From Rhizophlyctis rosea (Eukaryota > Chytridiomycota > Chytridiomycetes > Rhizophlyctidales > Rhizophlyctidaceae): DNA of 10,846 nucleotides. The notes beneath the pieces were generated by a model, which was not told the origin of the DNA, did no database searches, and saw only the letters and a program-made list of their open reading frames with translations. The position numbers were made by a program, and so were the translations under genes. How positions within the stretch are numbered: the stretch's first letter is position 1; each line of letters starts with the position of its first letter. Of the stretch, positions 1 through 7,794 are shown piece after piece. The stretch spans positions 1 to 10,846 of the forward strand of contig JADGJC010000674.1 of the NCBI GenBank assembly GCA_027596075.1. The letters are read 5' to 3'.

Positions 1-350
1 TATTTATCTCAATATACATCCAAACAGTTAACTTTTATCGTTGCATTTGAGTGTGTATTGCTACCAAGCAGGTCTATCGACCAGCACCGGCATTGGTAGG
101 GTGCGGATGTTGAGCGGAGTGTGAAAGGCTCGAAGCAATGGAGAACGACATCATCTGTTGCTGGCGCGCATTCGTTCGGAAGAGTTTCGAAGTTGGGGGA
201 GAGGGAATTAATCCTACCGAGAATCATAACACACAGACAGGTTTCGATCGATGGGTCCCATTAGCAGTCAAACAATGCAAATCCTTATGCTTAGAATCCG
301 AAGTACACCGATGAGCAGACGGTGTACGTTTGTTTCAGACAATTTGTCCC
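1..350. other. Left-edge intergenic stretch, nothing recognised
   Basis: No reading frame here shows a recognisable motif, a plausible start context or splice structure. A 72-codon minus-strand frame (9-227) has the composition of a chance ORF. The dispersed repeat described next begins at about 351. Confidence 0.5.
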
Positions 351-855
351 CACAACTCCAAATCTATCTAGCCTTCCAGCATCACGGCTCCCACCGCCAA
401 TGATCTGGTCCGCGTTCCTCCTACCACTAAAGGGTGCTTCTCGTTGCCCACCCATCACTTGTGCGTTCGTGCTCGCTTCTGTTAGTGCGAGCGTTTGCTT
501 GATTGTGAAAGCCCACCGCTGGAACTCAGCCGGTTGGAAACATGCAAAAAGGAAAAGAAAGAACGTCAGTAACTGTTCATAAGAGTGTTGTTCCTTCCAA
601 CTGATGAAGATGGAGAGCGCCTTCTCTCAATGACGGAGGGCCCCCAGAGCACCGGCAAGGTCAGCCACAGGTCAGCAAGATCGCTCAGGACGTGTCTTCA
701 CTCCCGGCAGGAGTGGGTCTCGTTAAACGCTCAGGTACAAGGCGGCCCAGCACTCTCTCCATCTTTAAAGCAAATAAAGCAAAAGAGACAGACGCCAGCG
801 ATAACATACCTGCGGGTGGGAAGCCAAGCAGCAGCCGACTGCTCGACTTCCCGGC
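351..855 (+). repeat. Dispersed repeat, copy A
   Basis: This stretch aligns by eye with the right edge of the window. Shared blocks include CTATCTAGCC followed by CCAGCATCAC, then CCGCCAATGATCTGGTCCGCG (about 399-419 here, about 10531-10551 in copy C), then GCGAGCG with TTGCTTG, and further on GGCAAGGTCAGCCACA and AAGATCGCTCAGGACGTGTC. The right part (about 600-855) is also repeated in copy B. It ends beyond ATAACATACC in an imperfect hairpin (GGGAAG at 818-823 with CTTCCC at 847-852, AGCAG at 827-831 with CTGCT at 839-843). No transposase, reverse transcriptase or long terminal repeat is visible, so the class is unknown; a non-autonomous element or a decayed gene family are both possible. 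Boundaries are approximate. Confidence 0.7.
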
Positions 856-942
856 TTGAAGTGGGTTTCTTGGGTGGACATGTGGACGGGAATGAAGATT
901 GGTTAGTACTGAATTGAAGAAACGTTTGTCGCAAGCACGCGA

Positions 943-1180
943 AGAAGGTGAAGAATGCCTTCTTTCAACTACGGAGGGTCCCCAGAGCACCGGCAAGGTC
1001 AGCCACAAGTCAGCAAGATCGCTCAGGACGTGTCTTCCATTCCAACCGCGAATGGGGTCTTGTTAAACGCTCAGATACAAGGCGGCCCAGCATGTTCTTC
1101 ACCCAGTGAAAAGAAAGACAGGCAAGCGATAACATACCTTTGGGTGGGGAAACCGCGCAGTTCGACTGCGCGATTTCCCC
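943..1180 (+). repeat. Dispersed repeat, copy B (partial, tandem to A)
   Basis: This copy repeats the right half of copy A about 340 bp downstream in the same orientation, so the two form an imperfect tandem. Positions 988-1063 are identical over 76 bp to 10771-10846 in copy C, so B and C are closer to each other than either is to A. The left half present in A and C (CTATCTAGCC through GCGAGCG) is absent here. It ends in a strong hairpin at 1146-1180. Both A and B carry GGTATGTTATCGCT on the minus strand, which resembles a conserved splice donor. Confidence 0.75.
1146..1180. repeat. Near-perfect inverted repeat (hairpin) ending copy B
   Basis: The arms are 1146-1161 and 1165-1180, pairing at 15 of 16 positions around a TCG loop (inner stem CGCGCAGT/ACTGCGCG, outer stem GGGGAAA/TTTCCCC, one C-A mismatch). 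Copy A has a weaker structure at the same place, so the fold is kept although the bases differ. It could be a terminal structure of the repeat or a transcript hairpin. Confidence 0.75.
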
Positions 1181-1697
1181 GGAGAGGGTTTGGTGGGATG
1201 GTGGGTTGGTGGGAAGGAGGTGGTGCGGGTGCGGGATGCGGGGAGGGTTTGGATATCCCAAGGCGGTGGATCGTTGGGGTGGGTGGTGGGAAGAGGGTAG
1301 GACTTGGTCAAGTGAAGAGGTGTTGTTGGTGGCAAGACGACGGTAAGAGGGCATATGGTCGGTGGCGGATGGTAGATGGTGAGTGTTGAATGAACTATTG
1401 AGGCGGATGAAAAAGAGCAAGAAAGGTGGGGACAAGCTGAAGTTGGTTGGAGGGTGATGGCCAGGGCAATGAATCATCAGTAACAAGATCAATTTCGATG
1501 GTAGGGCAGATGGTGCAGTGCCAGGGTCCTAGAGATTGTTCCATCCAGGAATATAAGCATGCACCACCAACTCCGCGTATGATATACCATTATCGTGAAT
1601 GCAAAGACAGCAATTTCATTGAACATATTTACAAAGTGCAAAAAATTCTACAATCGTGCAAAAAAAAACATGGAATGGTGCAAAAGTACACGTTTGT
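1181..1697. other. G-rich intergenic stretch
   Basis: The plus strand is strongly G-rich and C-poor from about 1183 to 1450 (runs such as GGTGGGTTGGTGGG), then becomes A/T-richer. Long frames on either strand here reflect that composition (proline/histidine/threonine-rich on minus, glycine/tryptophan-rich on plus) and show no domain. I see no gene. Confidence 0.5.
1227..1247 (+). other. G-quadruplex motif
   Basis: Four G runs (1227-1229, 1233-1235, 1240-1243, 1245-1247) with loops of 3, 4 and 1 nt meet the classic G3+N1-7 pattern. Further GGG runs upstream (from about 1197) could offer alternative folds. It lies next to the repeat hairpin. Confidence 0.6.
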
Positions 1698-1790
1698 AAT
1701 GAGGTTGTTGTTGAGGTTGTTATTGAGGTTGTTATTGGGTTGTTGTTGAGGTTGTTGTTGAGGTTGTTGTTGAGGTTGTGAGGTTGTGAG
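1698..1790 (+). repeat. GAGGTTGTT-type tandem repeat, cluster I
   Basis: About ten imperfect units of 9-12 bp (TTGTTGTTGAGG and TTGTTATTGAGG variants). It lies just beyond the 3' end of the RRM gene. Read on the minus strand it would give a QPQQ/NNNL repeat, but I could not place it in phase with that gene: both GT donors considered (1870 and a GTATGC further down) lead to an immediate TAA. It is probably untranslated or downstream sequence. Confidence 0.8.
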
Positions 1791-1822
1791 GTCGTTACTG
1801 AGAGTTATCAGCGTCAACAAAT

Positions 1823-3842
1823 TTAGCATACGCAGCGAATGGCACTTATTCGCAAAAGATGATGATTTACCTTCTTCGCCGGAGGGCGCGAAGGAACATC
1901 CACGTAGCCGCCGCGCCTGGCAATTTCCTGCCGCACCTTGACAATGAACCGGTCAATGTTGACGTTAGGGAACTGGAAGTAAGAGGCAACGGCGCGGCAC
2001 AAGCTGGTGTGCCAGACAGTGTCGTTCCCTTCGCGACCGCTCCCGTCGGCAACATCGAAAAGGGTCTTCGCCAGCCTCCTGGCCGTCTTGACGGCCTCAT
2101 GGGAGCTTCGAAGTGCTGGGAGGGAGGGCTTGAGGTTCTTAAGGTTGGTGTTGAGGTTGGTGTTGAGGTTGGTGTTGAGGTTGGTGTTGAGGTTGGTGAT
2201 GAGGTTGTCGATGTCCTTGTGGAAGGCTTCGATGAGGTTGTCGAGGGTGTTGGGCCCGTCGATGCTGATCTGCGCCCAAAGCGCAATGGCATGTGCAAAC
2301 CACTGCAGGGCCAAAGCTAGTCTTAGCCGGAAGTGCTCCGCAGCGGCTGCAGCCAGGAGGTCGAGGGTCGGTGTGGCGACTTGCGGGTCTTGCGGCGCAC
2401 TTTGGGGCGGATGGACCGCAATGCTGCCTTGGTTTTCGAGGTGGTCGGCCAGGGAGCCTGCAACCACAGAGTTCGGGCGCGCTGCGTTCTTTTGACGAGT
2501 CTCGTCTTCGTCCGCCAACCGATTGCCCTCGTCGAAGTCGACCCATTTGTAGATGTAACCGGCGGGCAGGGCCCAGATGACATCCCTGTCGATTATGAAG
2601 CTGTCAGATACCTCCAGCAGGATCATGCTCCTGACCCTACTCACTCGATGATCTTTTCCTTTTGCGGCCTTCCTCCGGCTTGCCTGATCGTTGGTCGGAT
2701 GAGGGTGTACCGGTTCGCAAAACGAACCTGATCGTTGACAGCGCGGGCAACGTCCGGGTGGACGTCATCGAGGGTGGTGCCGTTGGGGCGACGGCACTGG
2801 GGCACCGACTCGGCCGTATGGGTATTGAGGTTGTTGAGGTTGCTTGCACTAAGCGATGGACGTGTGGAAGTGGATTGCGGTGTGTGGAAGTCGCCAAAGC
2901 ATTCCTTGTTGACGGCCTCCTCATCGTCCTCTTCCGAATCGAACTCGCCCTCCGACGGGTAGTCAACAAGGCCATTGACCTCGTCTTCTTCCTCCTCCTC
3001 CTCGTCCTCCTCCTCGCGAGGTCGTTTGGCCGGGACCAGGCTTTGGGCTGGTCGAGGTTGTTGAGGTTGTTGAGGTTGTTGAGGTTGTTGAGGTAGTGGA
3101 GGTTGTAGAGGCTGTAGAGGCTGTGGAGGTTGTAGATGTAGTGGAGGTCGAGGAGGTTGTTGAGGTAGTAGGGGTTGTGGAGGTTGTTGAGGTAGTAGGG
3201 GTTGTGGAGGTTGTTGAGGTTGTTGAGGTTGTTGAGGTTGTGGAGCGTTTGAGGACCCTGAGGTCGCCAAGGTTGGGTGTGAGGCAGCAGTTGGCGTCTG
3301 CCTTTCCCTACGAGTCGACCGTAGACGGTAAGGCGTCCTGATCACCTCTACAATCATAGGTCAAACTTTCAAGCCCAATTCAATCCACAACCAAGCACTT
3401 CACTCACTGTGTGCGGACATTTTGACGGCCAGAGGCATGTCGTCCAAGTGAAGCGGCAACGCCACCGCCACTTCGGCATCCGCAACTTGCGCGAACTGAA
3501 CGATGCCAGCCGTCTTTGACCGGATATCCGCATGGTCGACGTCTCCGAAACGGCAAAACAGGTCCGCAAGTTGCTCCTTGGTCGGCACGGTAGCGTCACC
3601 AAATCCCACGTGCACGACTTGCGTCGCTTCTTTCGGCCCGTGTCCAGGTAGATGTACTTTTGTGCAGTTGGTGCGGCTGCATCTACCGTACACGAAAAAT
3701 TCGCCGCATAGCGCCTTCGGGCAAAGTCGCGTGGCAGGTGGTCACGCGGAGGGATGGAATACATCTTCCCTTTACTGTCGGTAAAGGTCCGCCGCGCACC
3801 GGTGTAGGTTGAGTTGATAACTTCGGTCTGCGCTGCCTGCAT
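1823..3842 (-). CDS. CCCH zinc-finger and RRM RNA-binding protein, multi-exon, N-terminus broken
   Basis: Not recognised by name; likely binds RNA in the nucleus. Exon 3408-3714 encodes a CCCH finger, C-x8-C-x4-C-x3-H (CGEFFVYGRC, then C and H), followed by an RRM-like fold (VVHVGFGD strand, TKEQLADLFCRFGDV helix, KTAGIVQFA as degenerate RNP1). A 60-nt intron (3348-3407, GTGAGT...TTGTAG) joins in phase 1 to exon 2645-3347: a P/Q repeat, an acidic tract (EEEDEEEEEEDE), then a mixed segment. A 59-nt intron (2586-2644, GTGAGT...CTGAC...CGACAG) joins in phase 2 to exon 1823-2585, helical with an NLNT repeat. The last residues may instead be removed by a GTAAAT intron at 1798-1870, ending after AKK. 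Upstream, a coherent frame from ATG 3842 (MQAAQTEVINSTYTGARR) is one base out of register with the finger, near the CCC at 3719-3721; no phase-correct intron repairs it. The CCCH+RRM order recalls Cwc2/RBM22, but homology is unproven. Confidence 0.65.
2143..2206 (+). repeat. 12-bp tandem repeat in coding sequence, cluster II
   Basis: About five units of GGTTGGTGTTGA in the last exon of the RRM gene. On the coding (minus) strand it gives an NLNT peptide repeat with a 4-residue period that keeps the frame. Confidence 0.85.
3051..3245 (+). repeat. GAGGTTGTT 9-bp tandem repeat in coding sequence, cluster IV
   Basis: About twenty imperfect 9-bp units in the second resolved exon of the RRM gene, with a 27-bp higher-order unit (GTTGAGGTAGTAGGGGTTGT core) present twice near 3155-3210. 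On the coding strand it reads as PQQ/PQP, a different frame of the same DNA unit that encodes NLNT in cluster II. A small cluster near 2824-2845 reads NLNNLN. Confidence 0.85.
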
Positions 3843-4772
3843 GCTTGAATATAAATCTTGAGATTGGGTTGGGCGATGGAGTGTGGGAATGTGAAAGGGG
3901 TTCTTGTTTACATTGCTGGTGCCAGTTGCACGTTCGCTCGCTGTCCGAATGATCAGTGGTCTGATCAATGTCAAGATCTGTCCAGGTCCTCATACTGCCA
4001 TTTAGAGACAAATAGATAGCGCAAGGGGCTTACGCACTCCAGCCTCCCATCACACTGGGCTTCTCCATGTGTGTGCGGTCAGAATGTGAGATACTTGAGA
4101 TTGCTCACCAATGCCCGCCCATGGCACTTGCAAGAGCCAGTACATATTGCCCTGGGGAAACTACTATTAATCACATCTTGCCGAAAACGCTTGCAATGTA
4201 TCTTTCAAAGATGTCGAAGCTGACGAATCTTGCGTATCTGTTGAAAACTATTCAAGCGGAAACGCAAGTCCTCCACGGTGCCGCCTTGGCTGCAACTCCA
4301 ACAGGACCATTGTATACATCTCAGACAAATATTACTTTTCGGAAAGCGTGGATATTGACAATTCAATGAAACATGTCAAATACCAGACCAATAACACACT
4401 GTCCTACATTGCCTACACTACTGTCCTCAACTCCACTGTCCTAAAACATCTCAACTCGAGAAAAAGGGGTATCCTCAAAAAAAAAAAAATGCGAATAGGA
4501 ACCCCTGGATTTACGTACTCACCCCCGTTTTACATGTCCAAAACGACTCGAAACTCATTATATTACATCTCGAGCATTAGATGCTCAATTACATGCATCG
4601 CCTTTGAATGGCGGAATAGTAAAAAGTTGTGGGGAAGCGTAATGTGATATGTTTGGCGATGGGCGAAACGAGGCTTCATAATTTTCGTGTTTTGCCGATG
4701 TATAGGTAGCTAACGGGAAGTGTGAGAAGAGTTGGGAATGGATGCCTTTACGGTCCTGTGCACGCATGGTGC
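3843..4772. other. Intergenic region without a convincing gene
   Basis: Frames of up to 100 codons occur (for example 4067-4369 plus and 4585-4884 minus) but none has a domain, biased composition or phase-consistent introns. A run of 13 A lies at about 4477-4489. The part next to 3842 is pyrimidine-rich on the minus strand (CCCCTTTCACATTCCC), as expected of the promoter or leader of the RRM gene, and carries TTTATATT close to its ATG. Confidence 0.45.
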
Positions 4773-5217
4773 CTACCGCAGAAGAGCCGTAAGAATTTGT
4801 AATGAAGTTGGGCACGAGTAACCGACCAGCGCAAGCCAACAAAGCATCGTGTGGTATCGGACCACTCTGCAGAGCACAACACACAACGAAGACGAGAGAA
4901 GGGTGAGAATAGAAGTTTCCAAAAGTTGTTTTTGGGAAGGTGGAGGGCTAGGACAAAGGATCTTGGGCGGCGCGGTTTTGGAGGTTCGACAGTCAACCAT
5001 GTCACTCGTGAACTTACCAAAACGTCTTAGTCTGATATTCAGGGCTTCGCCTTGTTGTTGAATACAAATGGGTTCCGCAGGGTGATGGGTTGCGAACTCG
5101 AGTGTATGTGTGTTGGGGGCGGTTATCGCTGGTTGGGGTGGGTTGTACAAGGGTGATGGGCGGTTGTGGGAGGTCCTCAGAGGTGATGATGGGTTCAGGA
5201 GTGTCGACAAGGTTCAT
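4773..5217 (-). CDS. Doubtful two-exon small protein
   Basis: Exon 5018-5217 starts at the first ATG of its frame (MNLVDTPEPIITSEDLPQPP) and is rich in P, T and S. It runs into a perfect donor (GTAAGT at 5017). A 70-nt intron (4948-5017) with a GTTGACT branch-like site and a TTGTCCTAG acceptor joins it in phase 2 to exon 4773-4947, giving about 124 residues. The second exon contains a short hydrophobic stretch (ILTLLSSSLCVVLC) that could be a membrane segment. I recognise no family. The support is the good intron with consistent phase; against it are the low-complexity composition and lack of motifs. The TTTGTTGCAAGTGTTCAG just before the ATG looks like another acceptor, so an upstream exon is possible. 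Confidence 0.3.
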
Positions 5218-5448
5218 CTGAACACTTGCAACAAATAAATTGTGGCTTAAAAAACGCGGGATTATCAGCCAATCAAGTGTGTGGCTTGTGCACAATTCAT
5301 CAAGGCGTCATTGAATTGCTTTCGTCCGATCAGGTGGCACAGCTGTGCCTTACAAATGAACACAAAACGCCTCCGCAAAAAGGCCTTTGCCCTGCTGATC
5401 ATAAATCCAGATTGCCGGCATCGCTTCGGGATCCAACCTGCTGAGGAC

Positions 5449-5458
5449 TATATAAAGG
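5449..5458 (+). promoter_or_regulatory. TATA box of the 5531 gene
   Basis: TATATAAAGG lies 73 bp before the ATG at 5531, a suitable distance for a transcription start near 5480 and a leader of about 50 nt. Confidence 0.65.
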
Positions 5459-5530
5459 CTGGCGCCGAACCTATCGGCAGAGAGTATCAATACAACTCTG
5501 CACTATGGTAAAATCGTAGTAGAAGTCATC

Positions 5531-6604
5531 ATGGCCGCCGAAATCCATCCCCAAACAAAACTACCTAAGCAAACCTACTACGCCAACCCAGAATACCGCT
5601 ACCTTGATACTCAACCTGAGAACTTCAACGTGATCTCCCGTGTGGGGCAGGACCGGCCACGTCTTCAAGCTAAATTGACACCAGACGAACTCCAGCGGAT
5701 TTCAGCTGACATTGGCCGACATCTTTGGGATATTGTACGAAACGCAGTTGGAGAGGCATCCGACAAAGAGGCACGCGCTCTTGTGCTAGATATTATCTCG
5801 GCTGAAACGGTGTGGTTGCATCGGTGGGCGAGCTTGGTGACATGGAGGTAATCAGTTTACAATACCAGAATCGATTGCGAGAAGCAGACAGTGCTGCAGC
5901 AATTCACAGTTCGGAATCAACCGAGCCCGACATCATCTCAGCATACAGAAGCTTGGGACCCATCAACCTACAATACTGTTCTGGAGATCGACCCAGCCTC
6001 GAAGATTTGTCAGACTCAGAGTCGGAGGAGTCGGGCCATGATGACGACTACATTGCGTATATGGAACAGAGTCTCGGACAACCCGTCACCCCAGCCAGGG
6101 AATCGAACATTCCCCCTGGTATTGAATCTGTATGTAAGCGAACTGTCCTGTTATTCAGTTGGAAGCTTCAACAAACTCCTGACTTCCATATACTTTCAAT
6201 TTAGGAACGTGGGTAATATTTTAGATAGGCGGCTGCAAGACTCAACCGTAACAAGGGAAGATCGTGTGTCGCTACGATTTTTGAAAAACAGAAGAGAACT
6301 GGCGGCACACAAGCTGCTATACCTTTGGTTCGATATTTACGTCTACCATGGGTCGGGAAAAGTTCCTTTTGTACAGGTTGTCGACAGCCTGCCAAGATAT
6401 GCAAGGAAGTGCACTAAGGGGTTACGTATTATTTTGAGAAGGAGGTCGGGGCAACTGATGGAGTTGGGTGGTGAGTTTGAGGTAGTCAGGGTGTTTCTTG
6501 AAGGGGCTCTACAAAGAAGAATTAGAAACACTCAAACGGTGGCTTCTTCAGGCCACGCTCCCGCTGCTGGATGTATGAATACGATATACTGTACCTGGGA
6601 ATGA
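5531..6604 (+). CDS. Unrecognised multi-exon protein
   Basis: No family recognised. The start at 5531 has a strong context (ATCATGGCC) and a TATA box. Exon 1 (5531-5847) encodes a mostly helical segment beginning MAAEIHPQTKLPKQTYYANP. Two readings continue it. Either a 62-nt intron (5848-5909, GTAATC...TTCACAG) joins in phase 2 to the next frame, or one G is missing near TGGGCG (5826-5831), which would give an uninterrupted helix (GDMEVISLQYQNRLREAD). Both lead to the same acidic segment (DLSDSESEESGHDDDYIAYM). A GTAAGC donor at 6134 and TATTTTAG acceptor at 6224 (91 nt) join in phase 1 to 6225-6604, a basic and hydrophobic region (RRELAAHKLLYLWFDIYVYH). A rival 75-nt intron (6130-6204, GTATGT...TTTAG) keeps a different upstream frame. 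The final frame ends at TGA 6604. Confidence 0.55.
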
Positions 6605-6917
6605 TGAGTCTGATGTGGTATTTTGATGAGGCGTGTGCTCTACACTTCCGGTAAATTAGAGAAGCTCCTGGTCCCTTGTCGGTGAATTTCATCGGGACGT
6701 TGGCGCCTATCTCGTCACACAGCGTACATTGGGTGCTTCTGTTTGCAGGGTGCTTCTGTTTGCAGGGTGCTTCTGTTTGCAGGAAGGCTTGTTGAAATAG
6801 GGTCGTTAGCTTAAATGTAGGCTTGCTGTTGTACGTAGTCATATTTATAGGCGTGACTGGAGGCGTCTCTGTTTCATCTGATTGGAAACTCTCAGTGCCT
6901 TTCCATATCTTCATCAT
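6522..6917 (-). CDS. Weak ORF spanning the 17-bp repeat
   Basis: A 131-codon frame starts ATGATGAAG at 6917, only 17 bp beyond the stop of the zf-4CXXC_R1 gene on the same strand. It includes the 17-bp triplicate as TEAPCKQKHPANRST and a CxxC (STQCTLCDE). It overlaps the 3' end of the plus-strand 5531 gene. No family is recognised. It could be the 3' untranslated region of the zinc-finger gene, a downstream exon, or chance. Confidence 0.2.
   Translation of the reverse strand: MMKIWKGTESFQSDETETPPVTPINMTTYNSKPTFKLTTLFQQAFLQTEAPCKQKHPANRSTQCTLCDEIGANVPMKFTDKGPGASLIYRKCRAHASSKYHIRLIIPRYSISYSYIQQRERGLKKPPFECF
6732..6782 (+). repeat. Three perfect 17-bp tandem copies
   Basis: GGTGCTTCTGTTTGCAG occurs exactly three times in a row (6732-6748, 6749-6765, 6766-6782). 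Each unit ends in TTTGCAG, so the array also repeats a splice-acceptor-like sequence on the plus strand. A length not divisible by three argues against selection as coding sequence. Confidence 0.95.
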
Positions 6918-6933
6918 TGTCGCATGTTCGTGG

Positions 6934-7786
6934 TTATGTCATTGTCGTCATGGCTCTTCGTCCGCCGGGGGGAAACCGAGCTCCCTGGGGCCTGGGATCC
7001 TGCGAATGAACGCCGTCGCGGTAGTCATGAGCCGCTAACCACATTCCCACCGCCCCTTTCCACCGCCCATCTAAGTATGATTGTAAAGTGAGTCCCTCCT
7101 TCCGTGCCTCTTCTTGCGCTTCCAGGTACAGCTCAACGTTGGGGAACCCCAGCTTCAACCCTTCATGATACAGTTGACCTGTCGGTCGCCTGCCCTTCCC
7201 TGCGCGACCTAAACAATTTGTTCATAACGTGGACGGTGGATAGGACATGGCTGGGCAATCAAGGGGACTCACAAAACGAGCAGTCTGTTGCACTTGCCGC
7301 GGCACTTGGGACATTTCCAATCGGGCTTTTCAAGGTCGCTCATAGAATCTTTGTAATGCATCTGGAAGCGGTGCGGAAGGGGGGGGTCAGTGAAGGATGT
7401 AGCCCAGCGGGAAGGATGTAGCGCGAAGACATATAGTCTACACATAGACACATCCACTTACTTTCAAGCAGCGTTTGTCAAACATTAAAGTACATCCCTG
7501 TTGCTGGCACGTCCACTAGCAAGGACCCATTGTGTCATCGATGAGGTAAGATACTACCAAGGGATGGGTGGGCCATTGCCTGGGTGAGAGCACTTACTTT
7601 GGCGTCCAATGTCTTTTGTCGGCATTGATGACAGCTCGTCCCGTGTATGCGGTCGTAGACTCTGCTGCCCACTTGATACCGTACCATGGTGTCATCCCGC
7701 GCTTCCATCAGACTCCTGGTTAGGGTCCCTATTGCATGTTGGACTCCGCGACCGGATTCCGAAATCTGTGCGGCTAACTCTAACAT
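6934..7786 (-). CDS. CDCA7-type zf-4CXXC_R1 zinc-finger protein, frameshifted
   Basis: Likely a chromatin protein: the zf-4CXXC_R1 domain of CDCA7 binds hemimethylated DNA and recruits the HELLS remodeller. Four exons: 7598-7786, 7462-7515, 7273-7361, 6934-7208. Introns: 7516-7597 (GTAAGT...TTGCTAG), 7362-7461 (GTAAGT...CACTGACC...TTCCAG), 7209-7272 (GTGAGT...TTGTTTAG). From ATG 7786, C52HQC55RQKT is followed by C66, C71 and C79-L, then W96-K-C98-P-K-C101-R-G-K-C105-N. Beyond a break, CSFC (its last Cys split by intron 3) and GKGRRPTGQL...GLKLGFPNVELYL complete the canonical end (CNCSxC...PTGxL...GF.SV..YL). Exon 3 is 89 nt where the phases of its introns need 3n+1: AGAC at about 7284-7287 separates AAC from TGC, so the unshifted frame ends at RLLVL-stop. 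The usual FCxxC pair reads FDKRC, one cysteine lost. ATGs at 7708 and 7687 are alternative starts; upstream exons are possible. Confidence 0.85.
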
Positions 7787-7794
7787 TAGTCTCA

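Noticed and set aside
1153..1172. tRNA-like B box (AGTTCGACT) in the hairpin
   Set aside because: The loop is only three bases, there is no matching A box or cloverleaf, and the stem geometry is wrong for a T arm.
1146..1190. Helitron 3' end (hairpin near the end of a dispersed repeat)
   Set aside because: No CTRR follows the hairpin at a suitable distance and no Rep/helicase or matching 5' TC end was seen.
1010..1492. 160-codon minus-strand ORF over repeat copy B
   Set aside because: Its P/H/T-rich part follows the G-rich strand and its end only repeats copy A; no domain, and the frame is not kept intact between copies.
2007..2495. Long plus-strand ORF with an RLVLRLVLRL repeat
   Set aside because: It is the complement of the NLNT repeat in the minus-strand gene; the minus strand has phase-correct introns and an acidic, domain-like protein.
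3096..3341. Plus-strand ORF of VEVVEVVE repeats
   Set aside because: It is the complement of the PQQ repeat and has no independent support.
4477..4489. A13 run as the tail of a retroposed element
   Set aside because: No upstream element, target-site duplication or polymerase III promoter could be found.
7609..7794. Upstream extension of the SET ORF (62 residues before the chosen ATG)
   Set aside because: It is antisense to a well supported exon of the zinc-finger gene and has shadow-like composition.
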